Assembly (NCBI GenBank): GCA_963794155.1
Contig: CAWCCX010000017.1
Span: 248,001-312,000, forward strand
Length of the DNA: 64,000 bases
Direction: 5' to 3'
Origin: Roseiarcus sp963794155
GTDB lineage: Bacteria; Pseudomonadota; Alphaproteobacteria; Rhizobiales; Beijerinckiaceae
Part shown: one piece after another, positions 17,146 to 26,246 of the stretch
Layout: each line of letters opens with the position of its first letter
How positions within the stretch are numbered: position 1 is the first letter of the stretch
Program-made: the position numbers and the translations under genes
Notes under the pieces: generated by a model
Databases searched by the model: none
Seen by the model: only the letters and a program-made list of their open reading frames with translations
What the model was told of the DNA's origin: nothing

Positions 17146-18537
17146 TCAGGCGCCGCTCGGCTCCCGAGCCCGGAGGCGCCGCGCCACTTCATCGTCGGTG
17201 AGCCTCGCCTCGTAGATCGAACGCCGCTCGATCAGCCGCGAGGTCGCGGTGGCGACGATGATCGCGGTCAGCATCGGCAGGGCAAAGGCGCGAGCCTGGC
17301 CGGTCAATTCCATCATCAGCACCAGCGAGGAGACCGGTCCCTGGGTGGTCGCCGACAGCATCGCGCCGGCGCCCAGAAGGGCGAAGAGGCCGATTTCGCC
17401 TCCCGGATGAACCTGGAGCCAGAGCGCGCCCAGGGCTGAACCCATGAGCGCGCCGGCGGCGAGCGAGGGCGTGAACAGGCCGCCCGGCGCGCCGCTGGCG
17501 GCGGAAGCGACCGTCGCCAGCGGCCGCAGCAGGAGGAGGGCCAAAAGCGCCAGCGGCGCGAGCGGATGCAGGAACAGGGCTTGCGCGAGATCCTGGCCGT
17601 TGCCGAGCAGTTCGGGAAAGTCGATCGACAACAGTCCGACGACGACGAACACGGCGGGCGGAGCGACCAGGCGTCGCCAGCCGGAAGGGCGGGCCCGATC
17701 CGCCCATGCGATCGCCCGGACAAACGCGACCGACCACAGTCCGATGAACGGCGAGGCGATGACCGCCCACAGATAGACATTGGCCGGAACGGCGTAGACA
17801 GGAATTGCGTAGAGCGGCGCATTGGGGACGACGAAGCTCGCCGCCTTGACGGCGATGAGCGAGGCGGCAAGCGCCGGCACGACCAGTCTTAGCGCCAGCG
17901 CCCCACGCAGCACTTCGAGCGCAAACAGCGCGCCGCCGAGCGGCACGCTGTAGACGGCGGCCATTCCCGCGCCGGCGCCGATCGCGACCATGAGGCGGCG
18001 CTCATCGTCCGAGAGCCTCTGCAGGCTCGACGCCAGGTTGCCGAAAACGGCGCCGAACTGCTTCGGCGCGCCTTCGCGGCCGAGCGGGGCGCCCATGCCG
18101 ACGATGACGATCGACAGCACGGCGCTGCCGAGCGTCCTCAAGGTCGGCAACCGTCCGGCCTCAAACCAGATCGCGGCGGTGATCTCGATGCCGTTGCCGC
18201 TGGTGAGCCGCCTCAGCAGCCATTGGCCGAGGCCGGTCGCGAGCCCGGCAGCGAGGAGCAGGACGACATGGCGCGCTGGACTGGCCTGCCGCGCCGCCTC
18301 GAACAGCTCCGACGGTTCGGCGGCGCCCCAGGCGAGCTCCTGCGCAGTTTTGAACAGCAGCGTGAGAAGCGCCGCGCCGGCCCCGGCGGCGAGCCCGGTG
18401 AGGACGACGGCGAACCAGAAGCGCAGGGCGCCGGGATCGCGCAGCGTCGCCGGGACTTTCGCGCCCGCGGGCGGGGGCAGGGCGGCGTCCGTCGCGGCGG
18501 GGGGCTCCGACCCTGGCTCCAATTCCGGCCTCCGCAC
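17146..18537 (-). CDS. ClC-family chloride channel/antiporter
   Basis: 463 aa from GTG 18537, with about ten membrane helices. The ClC filter motif GREGAPKQ contains the gating Glu, and GGLFTPSLAAGALMG is the third signature. The first signature, normally GSGIP, reads SGNGIE, so the ion site is atypical. No CBS domains. Longer in-frame starts up to 18753 would run into purE on the other strand and are rejected. Upstream Pro/Ala-rich residues look disordered. Confidence 0.8.
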   Translation of the reverse strand: MRRPELEPGSEPPAATDAALPPPAGAKVPATLRDPGALRFWFAVVLTGLAAGAGAALLTLLFKTAQELAWGAAEPSELFEAARQASPARHVVLLLAAGLATGLGQWLLRRLTSGNGIEITAAIWFEAGRLPTLRTLGSAVLSIVIVGMGAPLGREGAPKQFGAVFGNLASSLQRLSDDERRLMVAIGAGAGMAAVYSVPLGGALFALEVLRGALALRLVVPALAASLIAVKAASFVVPNAPLYAIPVYAVPANVYLWAVIASPFIGLWSVAFVRAIAWADRARPSGWRRLVAPPAVFVVVGLLSIDFPELLGNGQDLAQALFLHPLAPLALLALLLLRPLATVASAASGAPGGLFTPSLAAGALMGSALGALWLQVHPGGEIGLFALLGAGAMLSATTQGPVSSLVLMMELTGQARAFALPMLTAIIVATATSRLIERRSIYEARLTDDEVARRLRAREPSGA

Positions 18538-18691
18538 GAGGGCGAGGCCGCCCGGCGCGCCCCCGCGGGAAGGCCTACCGCGGCATGAGGCGCCGCGCAA
18601 AGGCGCTCGCGCCGCCGCCTTGCGCCCCCCGCGCCCTTCCTTTAAGCGCAAACCCCATGAATCGCGTCGATTCGGGCCTCGGCGGGCGCCT

Positions 18692-19192
18692 GTGAGCGGG
18701 GCGCCGAAACCGGTCGCCATCATCATGGGCAGCCAGTCGGATTGGGCGGTCATGCGGCGCGCCGCCGAGACGCTCGACGCGCTCGGCGTCGGCTACGAGG
18801 CGCGGATCGTCTCTGCCCACCGCACCCCCGACCGCATGGCCGCTTTCGCCAAGGGGGCCAAAGCCGAAGGCTTCAAGGTCATCATCGCCGGCGCTGGCGG
18901 AGCGGCGCATCTGCCCGGCATGACGGCGGCGTTCACTGCGCTGCCGGTGTTCGGCGTGCCCGTCCCCTCGAAGGCGCTCTCAGGCCAGGACAGTCTCCTC
19001 TCGATCGTCCAGATGCCGGCCGGCGTTCCGGTCGGGACGCTCGCGATCGGCGAACCTGGCGCGGTCAACGCGGCGCTGCTCGCGTCAGCGGTGCTGGCCC
19101 TGGCCGACGAGGCTCTCGCCGTGCGGCTCGAGGCCTGGCGGGCCGCGCGGACGGCCGAGGTCGCGGAGCGGCCCTCGAACGAGGCCGGCTGA
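18692..19192 (+). CDS. purE: N5-carboxyaminoimidazole ribonucleotide mutase PurE
   Basis: 166 aa from GTG 18692. Class I PurE motifs are complete: IIMGSQSDW, IVSAHRTPDRM, IIAGAGGAAHLPGM, GVPVPSKALSG and QMPAGVPVGTLAIG. It interconverts N5-CAIR and CAIR in purine synthesis. It is followed by purK after three bases. The long open frame upstream on this strand is antisense to the ClC gene and is not part of it. Confidence 0.92.
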   Translation: MSGAPKPVAIIMGSQSDWAVMRRAAETLDALGVGYEARIVSAHRTPDRMAAFAKGAKAEGFKVIIAGAGGAAHLPGMTAAFTALPVFGVPVPSKALSGQDSLLSIVQMPAGVPVGTLAIGEPGAVNAALLASAVLALADEALAVRLEAWRAARTAEVAERPSNEAG

Positions 19193-19195
19193 ACA

Positions 19196-20284
19196 ATGAT
19201 CCTGAGCCCGGGCGCGACGATCGGCATTCTCGGGGCGGGCCAGCTCGGGCGCATGCTCGCCATGGCGGCGCTCAAGGTCGGTCTGCGCACCCACATCTTC
19301 GCCCCGGAAGCGGCGGCGCCGGCCCATGACGCCGCGGCGGCGCGGACCGTCGCCGCGTTCGACGATGAGGCGGCGCTCGCCCGGTTCGCCGAGGCCGTCG
19401 ACGTCGTCACGTTCGAATTCGAGAATGTGCCGACCGCGACGGTCGAGTTTCTCGCGCAGCGCGTGGCCGTCCGGCCGGGCGCGCGAGCGCTGGCGCTGAC
19501 CCAGGACCGGCTGACCGAGAAGACCTTCCTGCGCGATCTGGGTTTGAAGGTCGCGCCTTTCATCGGGGTCGAGGATGCGGGGGCGCTGGTGCGCGCGGTC
19601 GCCGAGCTCGGCCGTCCGGCGATCCTCAAGACCCGGCGGTTCGGCTATGACGGCAAGGGCCAGTCGCTGATCCGCGAGGGCTCAAACGTCGCCGCGGTTC
19701 ATCGCACGCTCGGCCCGGCGCCGATGATCCTCGAGGGCTTCGTCGCCTTCGAGCGCGAGGTCTCGGTCGTCGCCGCGCGCAGCCTCGAAGGCCAGGTCGT
19801 CGCTTTCGATTTGAGCGAGAACGAGCACGAGCGCCACATCCTCGCTCGCACCCGGGCCCCGGCGCGGGTCGGTCCGGAAACCGCGGCGGAGGCCAAGCGC
19901 ATCGCCGGCGTGGTGCTCGAAGCGCTCGATTACGTCGGCGTGCTGGCGGTCGAGATGTTTGTCGTCCGCGACCGGCGCGGCGAGGGGCTGATCGTCAACG
20001 AGATCGCGCCAAGGGTGCACAATTCCGGCCACTGGACGATCGAGGGCGCTGAGACGTCGCAGTTCGAACAGCATATCCGCGCGATCGCCGGCTGGCCGCT
20101 CGGCGCCCCGACCCGGCGCGGCCTGGCCGAAATGCACAACCTGATCGGCGAGGACGCGGAGGAATGGCGCGACATCCTCGCCCAGCCCGACCTCAGCCTG
20201 CATCTCTACGGCAAGCTCGAAATCCGCCCCGACCGCAAGATGGGCCACGTCACCCGCGTCTTCCCCGAGCCGCCGGCATTGTAG
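19196..20284 (+). CDS. purK: N5-carboxyaminoimidazole ribonucleotide synthetase PurK
   Basis: 362-aa ATP-grasp enzyme. It has ILGAGQLGRMLAMAALKVG at the N-terminus, VTFEFENVP, KTRRFGYDGKGQ and NEIAPRVHNSGHWTIEGAETSQ at the active site. It makes N5-CAIR from AIR, ATP and bicarbonate, and hands it to PurE. The ATG lies three bases after the purE stop. Confidence 0.93.
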   Translation: MILSPGATIGILGAGQLGRMLAMAALKVGLRTHIFAPEAAAPAHDAAAARTVAAFDDEAALARFAEAVDVVTFEFENVPTATVEFLAQRVAVRPGARALALTQDRLTEKTFLRDLGLKVAPFIGVEDAGALVRAVAELGRPAILKTRRFGYDGKGQSLIREGSNVAAVHRTLGPAPMILEGFVAFEREVSVVAARSLEGQVVAFDLSENEHERHILARTRAPARVGPETAAEAKRIAGVVLEALDYVGVLAVEMFVVRDRRGEGLIVNEIAPRVHNSGHWTIEGAETSQFEQHIRAIAGWPLGAPTRRGLAEMHNLIGEDAEEWRDILAQPDLSLHLYGKLEIRPDRKMGHVTRVFPEPPAL

Positions 20285-20304
20285 GCGCGCTCGGTGAGCG
20301 CGCC
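20284..20304 (+). terminator. GC-rich hairpin after purK
   Basis: GGCGCGCTC / GAGCGCGCC, a perfect 9-bp stem with a 3-base loop, begins at the last base of the purK stop codon. There is no T-run, so termination efficiency is uncertain. Confidence 0.45.
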
Positions 20305-20414
20305 CAGACGCGGTCAGCGGCAGCGTCTACAAAGCGCCGCGGCCGCGCCTTGACAGCCCGACGGCCCCTTCACTATATCGCCGCCTCGCCTCGATGAGGC
20401 TCTCGAGGGCGCGC

Positions 20415-20491
20415 GGCGGGATAGCTCAGCTGGTTAGAGCGGCGGAATCATAATCCGTAGGTCCCCAGTTCAAGTCTGGGTCCCGCTACCA
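20415..20491 (+). tRNA. tRNA-Met (CAT), elongator type
   Basis: A 77-base cloverleaf: acceptor GGCGGGA pairs with TCCCGCT, with one G-T pair at the tip. The D arm is GCTC...GAGC, the anticodon stem GCGGA/TCCGT has loop ATCATAA (anticodon CAT), and the T arm is CCCAG TTCAAGT CTGGG. CCA is encoded. The unpaired-C initiator feature is absent, so it is not tRNA-fMet. A CAT tRNA-Ile2 cannot be fully excluded by eye. Confidence 0.93.
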
Positions 20492-20513
20492 AACAAAATC
20501 AGAGACTTAGATC

Positions 20514-20542
20514 GGAATAGGCCACCTCAAGCGGCCTATTCC
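20514..20542 (+). terminator. Inverted repeat downstream of tRNA-Met
   Basis: GGAATAGGCC and GGCCTATTCC form a perfect 10-bp stem around a 9-base loop, 23 bases after the tRNA. Probable 3' processing or termination structure; no U-run follows. Confidence 0.5.
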
Positions 20543-20659
20543 ATGTTGCGCCGACCTTCCAACGTGCAACATGCAAGGCATTCGGGCGCGTCGGACATAA
20601 GCGCAGCGTAGCTGGGCGGCGAGAACGGAGCAAGAACGATTGCGCGTGGCGTGAAATCA

Positions 20660-20675
20660 TAGGTATTAATACCTA
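20660..20675. promoter_or_regulatory. 16-bp perfect palindrome
   Basis: TAGGTATTAATACCTA is a perfect palindrome in otherwise GC-rich DNA. It resembles a dimeric repressor operator, but the partner is unknown. Confidence 0.35.
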
Positions 20676-20707
20676 GAAGGTTGCAGCTTCGGAACGCACC
20701 GGGCACG

Positions 20708-20732
20708 AAAAAGGGCGGCCCGAAGGCCGCCC
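20708..20732 (-). terminator. Rho-independent terminator (minus strand)
   Basis: On the minus strand GGGCGGCC-TTCG-GGCCGCCC is followed by TTTTT. The perfect 8-bp GC stem, UUCG tetraloop and U-run make a textbook terminator. No long gene lies directly upstream of it. Confidence 0.8.
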
Positions 20733-20770
20733 CCCTGCTGCGCCCCATCCGGGGCGGGCGGCCGAGTCTA

Positions 20771-20803
20771 TCACTCGACGCCTTCTCCTCCACCCTTGTT
20801 CAT
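20771..20803 (-). CDS. Possible 10-residue small protein (MNKGGGEGVE)
   Basis: An ATG with a well-placed CGGAGA ribosome site opens ten codons ending in TGA, and the strong terminator follows about 40 bases later. This could be a real micropeptide, a leader peptide or a by-product of a small RNA. Function unknown and evidence thin. Confidence 0.3.
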   Translation of the reverse strand: MNKGGGEGVE

Positions 20804-21342
20804 CTGAATTCTCCGTTTCCTTGAAAATACACAGCGCCATCAAGGCGCCGAAGCAAGAGGCGCTCAAGCGATCGCCCCACATTTACTCTGCGTTAACCAA
20901 ACGGTACCGGTAAAGGGAGTGGCGGAAATAAGTCTTTTGATAGGTCTAAATCGGCGACGACTGTGACCGAGGCGCCACACAAGAAGCCCCCGCGCGCAAA
21001 ATGGCCGCCGAGTCGCCCCGACGGCCAATCTGTGCTTGGTCTGTGAAACTCGCCCCGCCGGCCAATGGAGATGAACCGGCGAGGGCGCCGCTGCGGCGGC
21101 CCCGCAGCGGACGGGAGGTCAGGCGGCGCGTGACTGCCCGATCTCGATGAGCACGTCGATGAACGGCGTGACTCTCGTCCTTCCAATCCCGAGCGGGAAT
21201 CGGCTCGTCCCAGCAGGTAGAGAGCGCGTCCTCCCGAAGCGTCGCGGCGACCGCCGCGACGAGCGCCGGCGTCCCGGCCTCTCTGACGTGAGCCGCGTAC
21301 TGTACGCTGCTACGGGCCACGTTGAGTGGGGCCGTCCGCTTC

Positions 21343-24282
21343 TCAGCGCCCGGCCGCAAGCGCGCGGTCCAGCGCCTCCGCGACGTGGATCGCCTGGCGT
21401 TTGGTCGCATCGCGAATTTGATGGCGGCAGGAAAAACCGTCGGCGACGATGAGGGTCGCCTCCTCCGCCTCGCGCACGCGGGGAAGCAGCGACAGTTCAC
21501 CCATCGCAAGCGACATTTCGTAGGTTTCCGCCTGATAGCCGAACGCCCCGGCCATGCCGCAGCAGCTCGACTCGATCGTCTGCACGTTAAGCCCGGGAAT
21601 CAGGCGAAGCGCTTTTTCCGTCGCCGCCATGGCGCCCCAGCTCTTCTGATGGCAATGGCCGTGCAATAGCGCCTTCGCCGCGATCGGCGCGAGTTCAATT
21701 CTGAAGCGCCCTGCATCGCGTTCGCGGGCGACGAACTCCTCAAACAGAAACGCGCAGCCTGCGACTTTGTCGGCGCTCTCGCCCAGCCGCATCGCGGTCG
21801 CCTCGTCGCGGAACGTCAGGAGGCAGCTCGGCTCGAGACCGACGATCGGAATGTTTCGCGCCGCGAACGGCGCGAGAACGGCAAGGGATCGCGAGGCCTC
21901 GAAGCGCGCCTGCTCGACCAATCCCGCAGCAAGGAAGGTGCGGCCGCAACAGATCCGCCGACCGGCGGCTTTCGGCACATGGACGCGATAGCCCGCCGCG
22001 ACCAGAACCCGCATCGCGGCGTCGATTGTCTCGCGCTCGAATGTCGCGTTGAACGTATCGGCGAAGAGCGCGACTTCCGGCCCCGCCTCGGGGCCATGGG
22101 CTTCGCCATCGGAACGGAAACAATCCGGGCGCCAGGAGGGCAAGCTTCGCCCGGCGGCGAGCCCCAGCAGCCGCTCCGACAGTTTCGCGAGGAGGGGAAC
22201 AGAATCGCGCAAATTCATGAGCGCATGCAGGCGAGACGCCGGCTTCGCATAGCGCGGCAGATAGGCGATGAGGCGCTCGCGCGCGCTCACGCGGCCGTCG
22301 CGGGCGCGCGCCGCGAGAACCTCGATCTTCATCCGCGCCATGTCGACGCCGGTCGGGCATTCGCGCCGGCACGCCTTGCAGGAAACGCAGAGCTTCAGCG
22401 TTTCGAACATTGCGTCGGACGCCAGCGCGCCGGGGCCGAGCTGACCTGATATCGCGAGGCGCAAATTATTCGCGCGGCCTCGCGTCACGTCGCGCTCATC
22501 GCGGGTCACGCGATAGGAGGGACATATCGCGCCGCCGGCGAGCTTCCGGCATTCGCCATTGTTGTTGCACATCTCGACCGCGCCTGAGATTCCGCCGGCG
22601 GGGCCGGGAAATGCGGACCAGTCGAGCGCGGGCTCAAATTCGAGGACGCGATAATCCGGATGGAAGCGAAAATTTGTCCGGTCGTCGAAACGCGGCGCGC
22701 GGACGATCTTGCCAGGATTGTAAAGCCCTTTCGGGTCGAAGCGGTCTTTCACCTCCTCGAACGCGCGCGTGAGCCGCGAGCCGAACATGCTTTCGTGAAA
22801 TTCGGAGCGCACGATGCCATCGCCGTGTTCGCCGGAATGTGAGCCCTTGTAGGCGCGCACCAGCGCGAAGGCCTCTTCGGCGATCGCGCGCATCGCCTTG
22901 ACGTCCTTGTCCAGTTTCAGATTGAGCACCGGCCGGACGTGCAGGCACCCTTCCGAGGCGTGCGCGTACCATGTGCCGCGCGTGCCGTGCTTTTCGAAGA
23001 CTTCGGTCAGCCGGGCCGTATATTCGGCCAAATGCGGCAGCGGAACCGCGCAATCCTCGACGAACGAGACGGGTTTGCGCGCGTCCTTCATCGACATCAT
23101 GATGTTCAGCCCCGCCGCGCGCATTTCGGCGATCGACGTCTGTAGCGCCGGGTCGAGCACGTCGACCACGCCGCCCCATTTCTTGCCCTGACGGTCCCAG
23201 CCGAAGCCGAGATCGCCGAGGAGCTGGGTCAGGCTGGACAGCCGCTTCACGTTCTCGTCGTCGCTCTCGGCGAATTCGACCACGAGGAGCGCTTCGGGAT
23301 CGCCGCGCAGAAACGCGGCTAGCGTCGGCTTGAAGATCGCATTTTCGGCCGCAAGCCCGATCATCGTCCGATCGACGAGTTCGACCGCGATCGGCTTCAG
23401 CGCGACGATGTGCTGCGCGGCGTCCATCGCTTCGTAGAACGATCCGAAATGGCAGACCCCGACCGCGCGCCGCCCCAAGAGCGGTGAAAGCTTGAGCTCG
23501 ATCGCCGTCGAGAAGGCGAGGGTGCCTTCGGAGCCGACGAGAAGATGAGCGAGATTGACTTTGCCGTCCGACTGGCTGCCCGGCGGCGTCAGCGCGTCGA
23601 GATTGTAGCCGCCGACCCGCCTATGCACGGCGGGAAACCGGGCCGCGACTTCATCGGCTTCGCGCGCGCCGATCCGCAATATGTCGTTAAACAGCGCCCG
23701 GCGCGGGTCGTCGGCGGCGAGGTCCGAAAGGTCGGCCTGAACCGCGCCGAAATGCGCTGGCGAGCCGTCGGCGAGAACAGCGTCGATCGAGAGCACGTTG
23801 TCGCGCATCGTGCCATAGCGAAGCGACCGGCCGCCGCAGGAATTGTTGCCCGCCATGCCGCCGATGGTCGCGCGCGATGCGGTTGAGATATCGACCGGGA
23901 ACCACAAGCCCTCCGGCTTCAGACGGCGATTGAGCTCGTCGAGCACGACGCCGGGCTCGGCCCGACAGCGCCGCCCCGGCGTGTCGAGCGACAGGATTTT
24001 GGTCAGCCGCTTCGAACAATCGACGACCAGAGCCGCGTTCACCGTCTGCCCGCTCTGTGAGGTTCCCGCTCCGCGCGGCAAAACGGGAACGTTGCGCGAC
24101 CGGGCGACGCTTAGCGCCCGCGTCGCCTCTTCGATCGAGCCAGGAATGACCACGCCAAGCGGCATGATCTGATAGGAGGAGGCATCGGTCGCATAGCGGC
24201 CGCGCGCGAATGGGTCGAACTGGACCTCGCCGGCGCCCTCCGCGCGCAGCGCGCGCTCCAACCCCGTAACCGAGCCGCCCAT
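21343..24282 (-). CDS. FAD/Fe-S D-2-hydroxyacid dehydrogenase (YdiJ-like)
   Basis: 979 aa from ATG 24282, which has GGAGG nine bases upstream. The N-terminal half is an FAD-binding type 4 domain (VPVLPRGAGTSQSGQ, GNNSCGGRSLRYG, LLVGSEGTLAF) plus FAD-oxidase C domain (SHSGEHGDGIVRSEF). The C-terminal half is a GlpC-like Fe-S part with CVSCKACRRECPTGVDM and two CCG-type regions (RRICCGRTFLAAG, ESSCCGMAGAFGYQ). This fusion is the YdiJ/D-lactate dehydrogenase type, which oxidises D-2-hydroxyglutarate or D-lactate to the membrane quinone pool. The divergent neighbour is a glyoxylate aminotransferase, so a 2-hydroxyacid/glyoxylate role is plausible. Substrate not determinable. Confidence 0.82.
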   Translation of the reverse strand: MGGSVTGLERALRAEGAGEVQFDPFARGRYATDASSYQIMPLGVVIPGSIEEATRALSVARSRNVPVLPRGAGTSQSGQTVNAALVVDCSKRLTKILSLDTPGRRCRAEPGVVLDELNRRLKPEGLWFPVDISTASRATIGGMAGNNSCGGRSLRYGTMRDNVLSIDAVLADGSPAHFGAVQADLSDLAADDPRRALFNDILRIGAREADEVAARFPAVHRRVGGYNLDALTPPGSQSDGKVNLAHLLVGSEGTLAFSTAIELKLSPLLGRRAVGVCHFGSFYEAMDAAQHIVALKPIAVELVDRTMIGLAAENAIFKPTLAAFLRGDPEALLVVEFAESDDENVKRLSSLTQLLGDLGFGWDRQGKKWGGVVDVLDPALQTSIAEMRAAGLNIMMSMKDARKPVSFVEDCAVPLPHLAEYTARLTEVFEKHGTRGTWYAHASEGCLHVRPVLNLKLDKDVKAMRAIAEEAFALVRAYKGSHSGEHGDGIVRSEFHESMFGSRLTRAFEEVKDRFDPKGLYNPGKIVRAPRFDDRTNFRFHPDYRVLEFEPALDWSAFPGPAGGISGAVEMCNNNGECRKLAGGAICPSYRVTRDERDVTRGRANNLRLAISGQLGPGALASDAMFETLKLCVSCKACRRECPTGVDMARMKIEVLAARARDGRVSARERLIAYLPRYAKPASRLHALMNLRDSVPLLAKLSERLLGLAAGRSLPSWRPDCFRSDGEAHGPEAGPEVALFADTFNATFERETIDAAMRVLVAAGYRVHVPKAAGRRICCGRTFLAAGLVEQARFEASRSLAVLAPFAARNIPIVGLEPSCLLTFRDEATAMRLGESADKVAGCAFLFEEFVARERDAGRFRIELAPIAAKALLHGHCHQKSWGAMAATEKALRLIPGLNVQTIESSCCGMAGAFGYQAETYEMSLAMGELSLLPRVREAEEATLIVADGFSCRHQIRDATKRQAIHVAEALDRALAAGR

Positions 24283-24400
24283 CCGGCTATTCCTCCGCTC
24301 GGTATTGAATGTCCCTAATGGGCTGAGTAAGTCAAAAAGGGAGGGTCGCCCTTCCGCCGCTCTTCGAGGGCGGGAGGACGGGCTTCGGAGGAAGCGTGAG

Positions 24401-25597
24401 ATGAGCGGCAACGAAGGGCGCCGAGCGGGCCGGCATTTCCTGCAGATTCCGGGGCCGAGCCCGATCCCCGAGCGGATTCTGCGGGCGATGGACATGCCCG
24501 TGATCGATCATCGCGGACCGCAGTTTCAGAAATTGGGCCAGCGCGTCCTCGCCAAGATCAAGGGCGTCTTCAAGACCAACGCCCATGTCTTCATCTACCC
24601 GACCTCGGGGACGGGCGCCTGGGAGGCCGCGCTCGCCAATCTGTTTTCACCGGGCGACTCCGTTCTCATGTACGAGACCGGACATTTCGCGACCCTCTGG
24701 AAGAATATGGCGGCGAGACTGCGCTTGCGGCCCGAATTCATCGGCTCCGATTGGCGCGGCGGCGTCGATCCGCAGCGCATCGAAAGCCGGCTCAGCGAGG
24801 ATGCGGGCCATTCGATCAAGGCGGTGTGCGTCGTGCACAACGAGACTTCGACGGGGGTGACGTCGAGGATAGACGAAGTCCGCAAGGCGATCGACGCGGC
24901 GGGCCATCCCGCCTTGCTGCTGGTCGACACCGTTTCCGGGCTCGGCTGCGCCGACTACCGTCACGACGAATGGGGCGTGGATGTCAGCGTTTCCGGCTCG
25001 CAGAAGGGGCTGATGCTTCCGTCGGGTCTCGGCTTCAACGCGGTCGGCGAAAAGGCGCTCAAGTTTGCGCGCAAGGCGGAGACGGCCAAGCAGTTCTGGT
25101 CGTGGGAGGAGATGATCGCCCCCAACGCGCGCGGCTTCTTCCCCTCGACGCCGGCGACGAACCTGCTCTACGGCCTCGACGTCGCCATCGACATGCTCAA
25201 CGAGGAGGGCCTCGAGCGGGTCTTCGCCCGTCACCAGCGTCATGGCGAGGCGACCAGGCGCGCGGTCGCGGCGTGGGGCCTCAAGACGATCTGCCTCGAC
25301 GCGCGACTGCATTCGCCCGTATTGACCGGCGTGATGCTGCCGGACGGGCGCGACGCCGACCGTTTCCGCGCAATCGCGCTCGACCGGTTCGACATATCGC
25401 TCGGCGCGGGGCTCGGCCGGCTCGCCGGCAAGGCGTTCCGGATCGGACACCTCGGCGACACCAACGATCTGACGCTCATCGGCGCGCTCGCCGGCGTGGA
25501 AATGAGTCTGCGCCTCGCCGGCGTCGATTGCGAGGCAAGCGGAGTGCTCGCGGCGATGACCCACTTGCGCGAGACTTCGTCGCCGGAGACCGCATAG
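24401..25597 (+). CDS. sgaA: Serine-glyoxylate (alanine-glyoxylate) aminotransferase
   Basis: 398-aa class V PLP aminotransferase. Motifs: LQIPGPSPIPERIL, IDHRGPQF, IYPTSGTGAWEAAL, VHNETSTGV, LLVDTVSGLGCADY and the PLP lysine in GSQKGLMLPSGLG. It converts serine plus glyoxylate to hydroxypyruvate plus glycine, the step used in the serine cycle and in glycolate metabolism. ATG 24401 has GGAGG upstream. Divergent from the FAD/Fe-S dehydrogenase, with 118 bases between the two starts. Confidence 0.85.
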   Translation: MSGNEGRRAGRHFLQIPGPSPIPERILRAMDMPVIDHRGPQFQKLGQRVLAKIKGVFKTNAHVFIYPTSGTGAWEAALANLFSPGDSVLMYETGHFATLWKNMAARLRLRPEFIGSDWRGGVDPQRIESRLSEDAGHSIKAVCVVHNETSTGVTSRIDEVRKAIDAAGHPALLLVDTVSGLGCADYRHDEWGVDVSVSGSQKGLMLPSGLGFNAVGEKALKFARKAETAKQFWSWEEMIAPNARGFFPSTPATNLLYGLDVAIDMLNEEGLERVFARHQRHGEATRRAVAAWGLKTICLDARLHSPVLTGVMLPDGRDADRFRAIALDRFDISLGAGLGRLAGKAFRIGHLGDTNDLTLIGALAGVEMSLRLAGVDCEASGVLAAMTHLRETSSPETA

Positions 25598-25721
25598 CGC
25601 GCGTTCGCGCGCGGCCGGCCTTCCCATCCGCCATGATTGCTTGAGCAGGCGCGCTGACTGCTCGGCGAGTTTGCCGGCATAAGCATTAATCGGTATTGAA
25701 ACATGGGCGGAGGAGGCGGAA

Positions 25722-26246
25722 ATGGCCTTTTTTTCTTGCACGGTCAATGAAATCGGACCAGCGGCCGACGGCGCGGAAACGGCTGAGCCGGTGATCTACA
25801 TGAACCTCACAGATACGGGGGGAAGTTTCGCCAATCGGTGGTTCTACGCCGCGGAGCGAAGCAAGACCCAGATGCTGTCTGTCGGCCTCGCCGCGATGTC
25901 CACGAACAGACCCGTCGAAGCGGCCATCGATACGCCCGACGTTCCCTATTCGAGCGTCAGACGCATGTATCTCATGGGGCCGGCGGGCAGCGGCGGGACG
26001 AAACTGGCGTTCAGCGGAAATATCATCGGAACCCCGACCGGCGGAAAAATCCTCGCTCCCATCGACATCAGCCCTTTCGCCAAGATTCGATTTTCGGTGA
26101 CCACCAACGGATCGGGCAACATCCAATTCTATCTCCTGTCCGCCACGGACGGGCAGACCCAGAACGGACTTTTGCTGGATCAATTCACGCTGGGACCCCA
26201 GACAACCTCACCCGCGTCTATGACGCCGCGGGGATATCGCTCCTGA
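25722..26246 (+). CDS. Hypothetical beta-rich protein, frameshifted near its end
   Basis: As read, 174 aa starting MAFFSCTVNEIGPAADG, with VIYMNLTDTGGSFANRWFYAA and QMLSVGLAAMSTNRPV. It has no signal peptide and looks like an all-beta protein. After LLLDQFTLGPQ the frame becomes random (TTSPASMTPRGYRS). The next frame gives DNLTRVYDAAGISLLIQIIP and ends AIIAVYGA at 26305. A one-base indel near 26197 is therefore likely, and the true gene spans 25722-26305. Family not recognised. Confidence 0.6.
   Translation: MAFFSCTVNEIGPAADGAETAEPVIYMNLTDTGGSFANRWFYAAERSKTQMLSVGLAAMSTNRPVEAAIDTPDVPYSSVRRMYLMGPAGSGGTKLAFSGNIIGTPTGGKILAPIDISPFAKIRFSVTTNGSGNIQFYLLSATDGQTQNGLLLDQFTLGPQTTSPASMTPRGYRS

Larger units (their letters stand above)
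20543..21342. other. 800-bp region with no conventional gene
   Basis: Between tRNA-Met and the large dehydrogenase gene there is no frame with protein-like composition. It contains a 16-bp palindrome (20660-20675), a strong minus-strand terminator (20708-20732) and a 10-codon frame just upstream of it. Together these suggest a short minus-strand transcript. Bases 20940-21340 are GC-rich and show nothing recognisable. Confidence 0.45.

Noticed and set aside
17990..18691. A long in-frame extension upstream of purE
   Set aside because: It is Arg/Ser/Pro-rich and antisense to the ClC gene. PurE homology begins at 18692.
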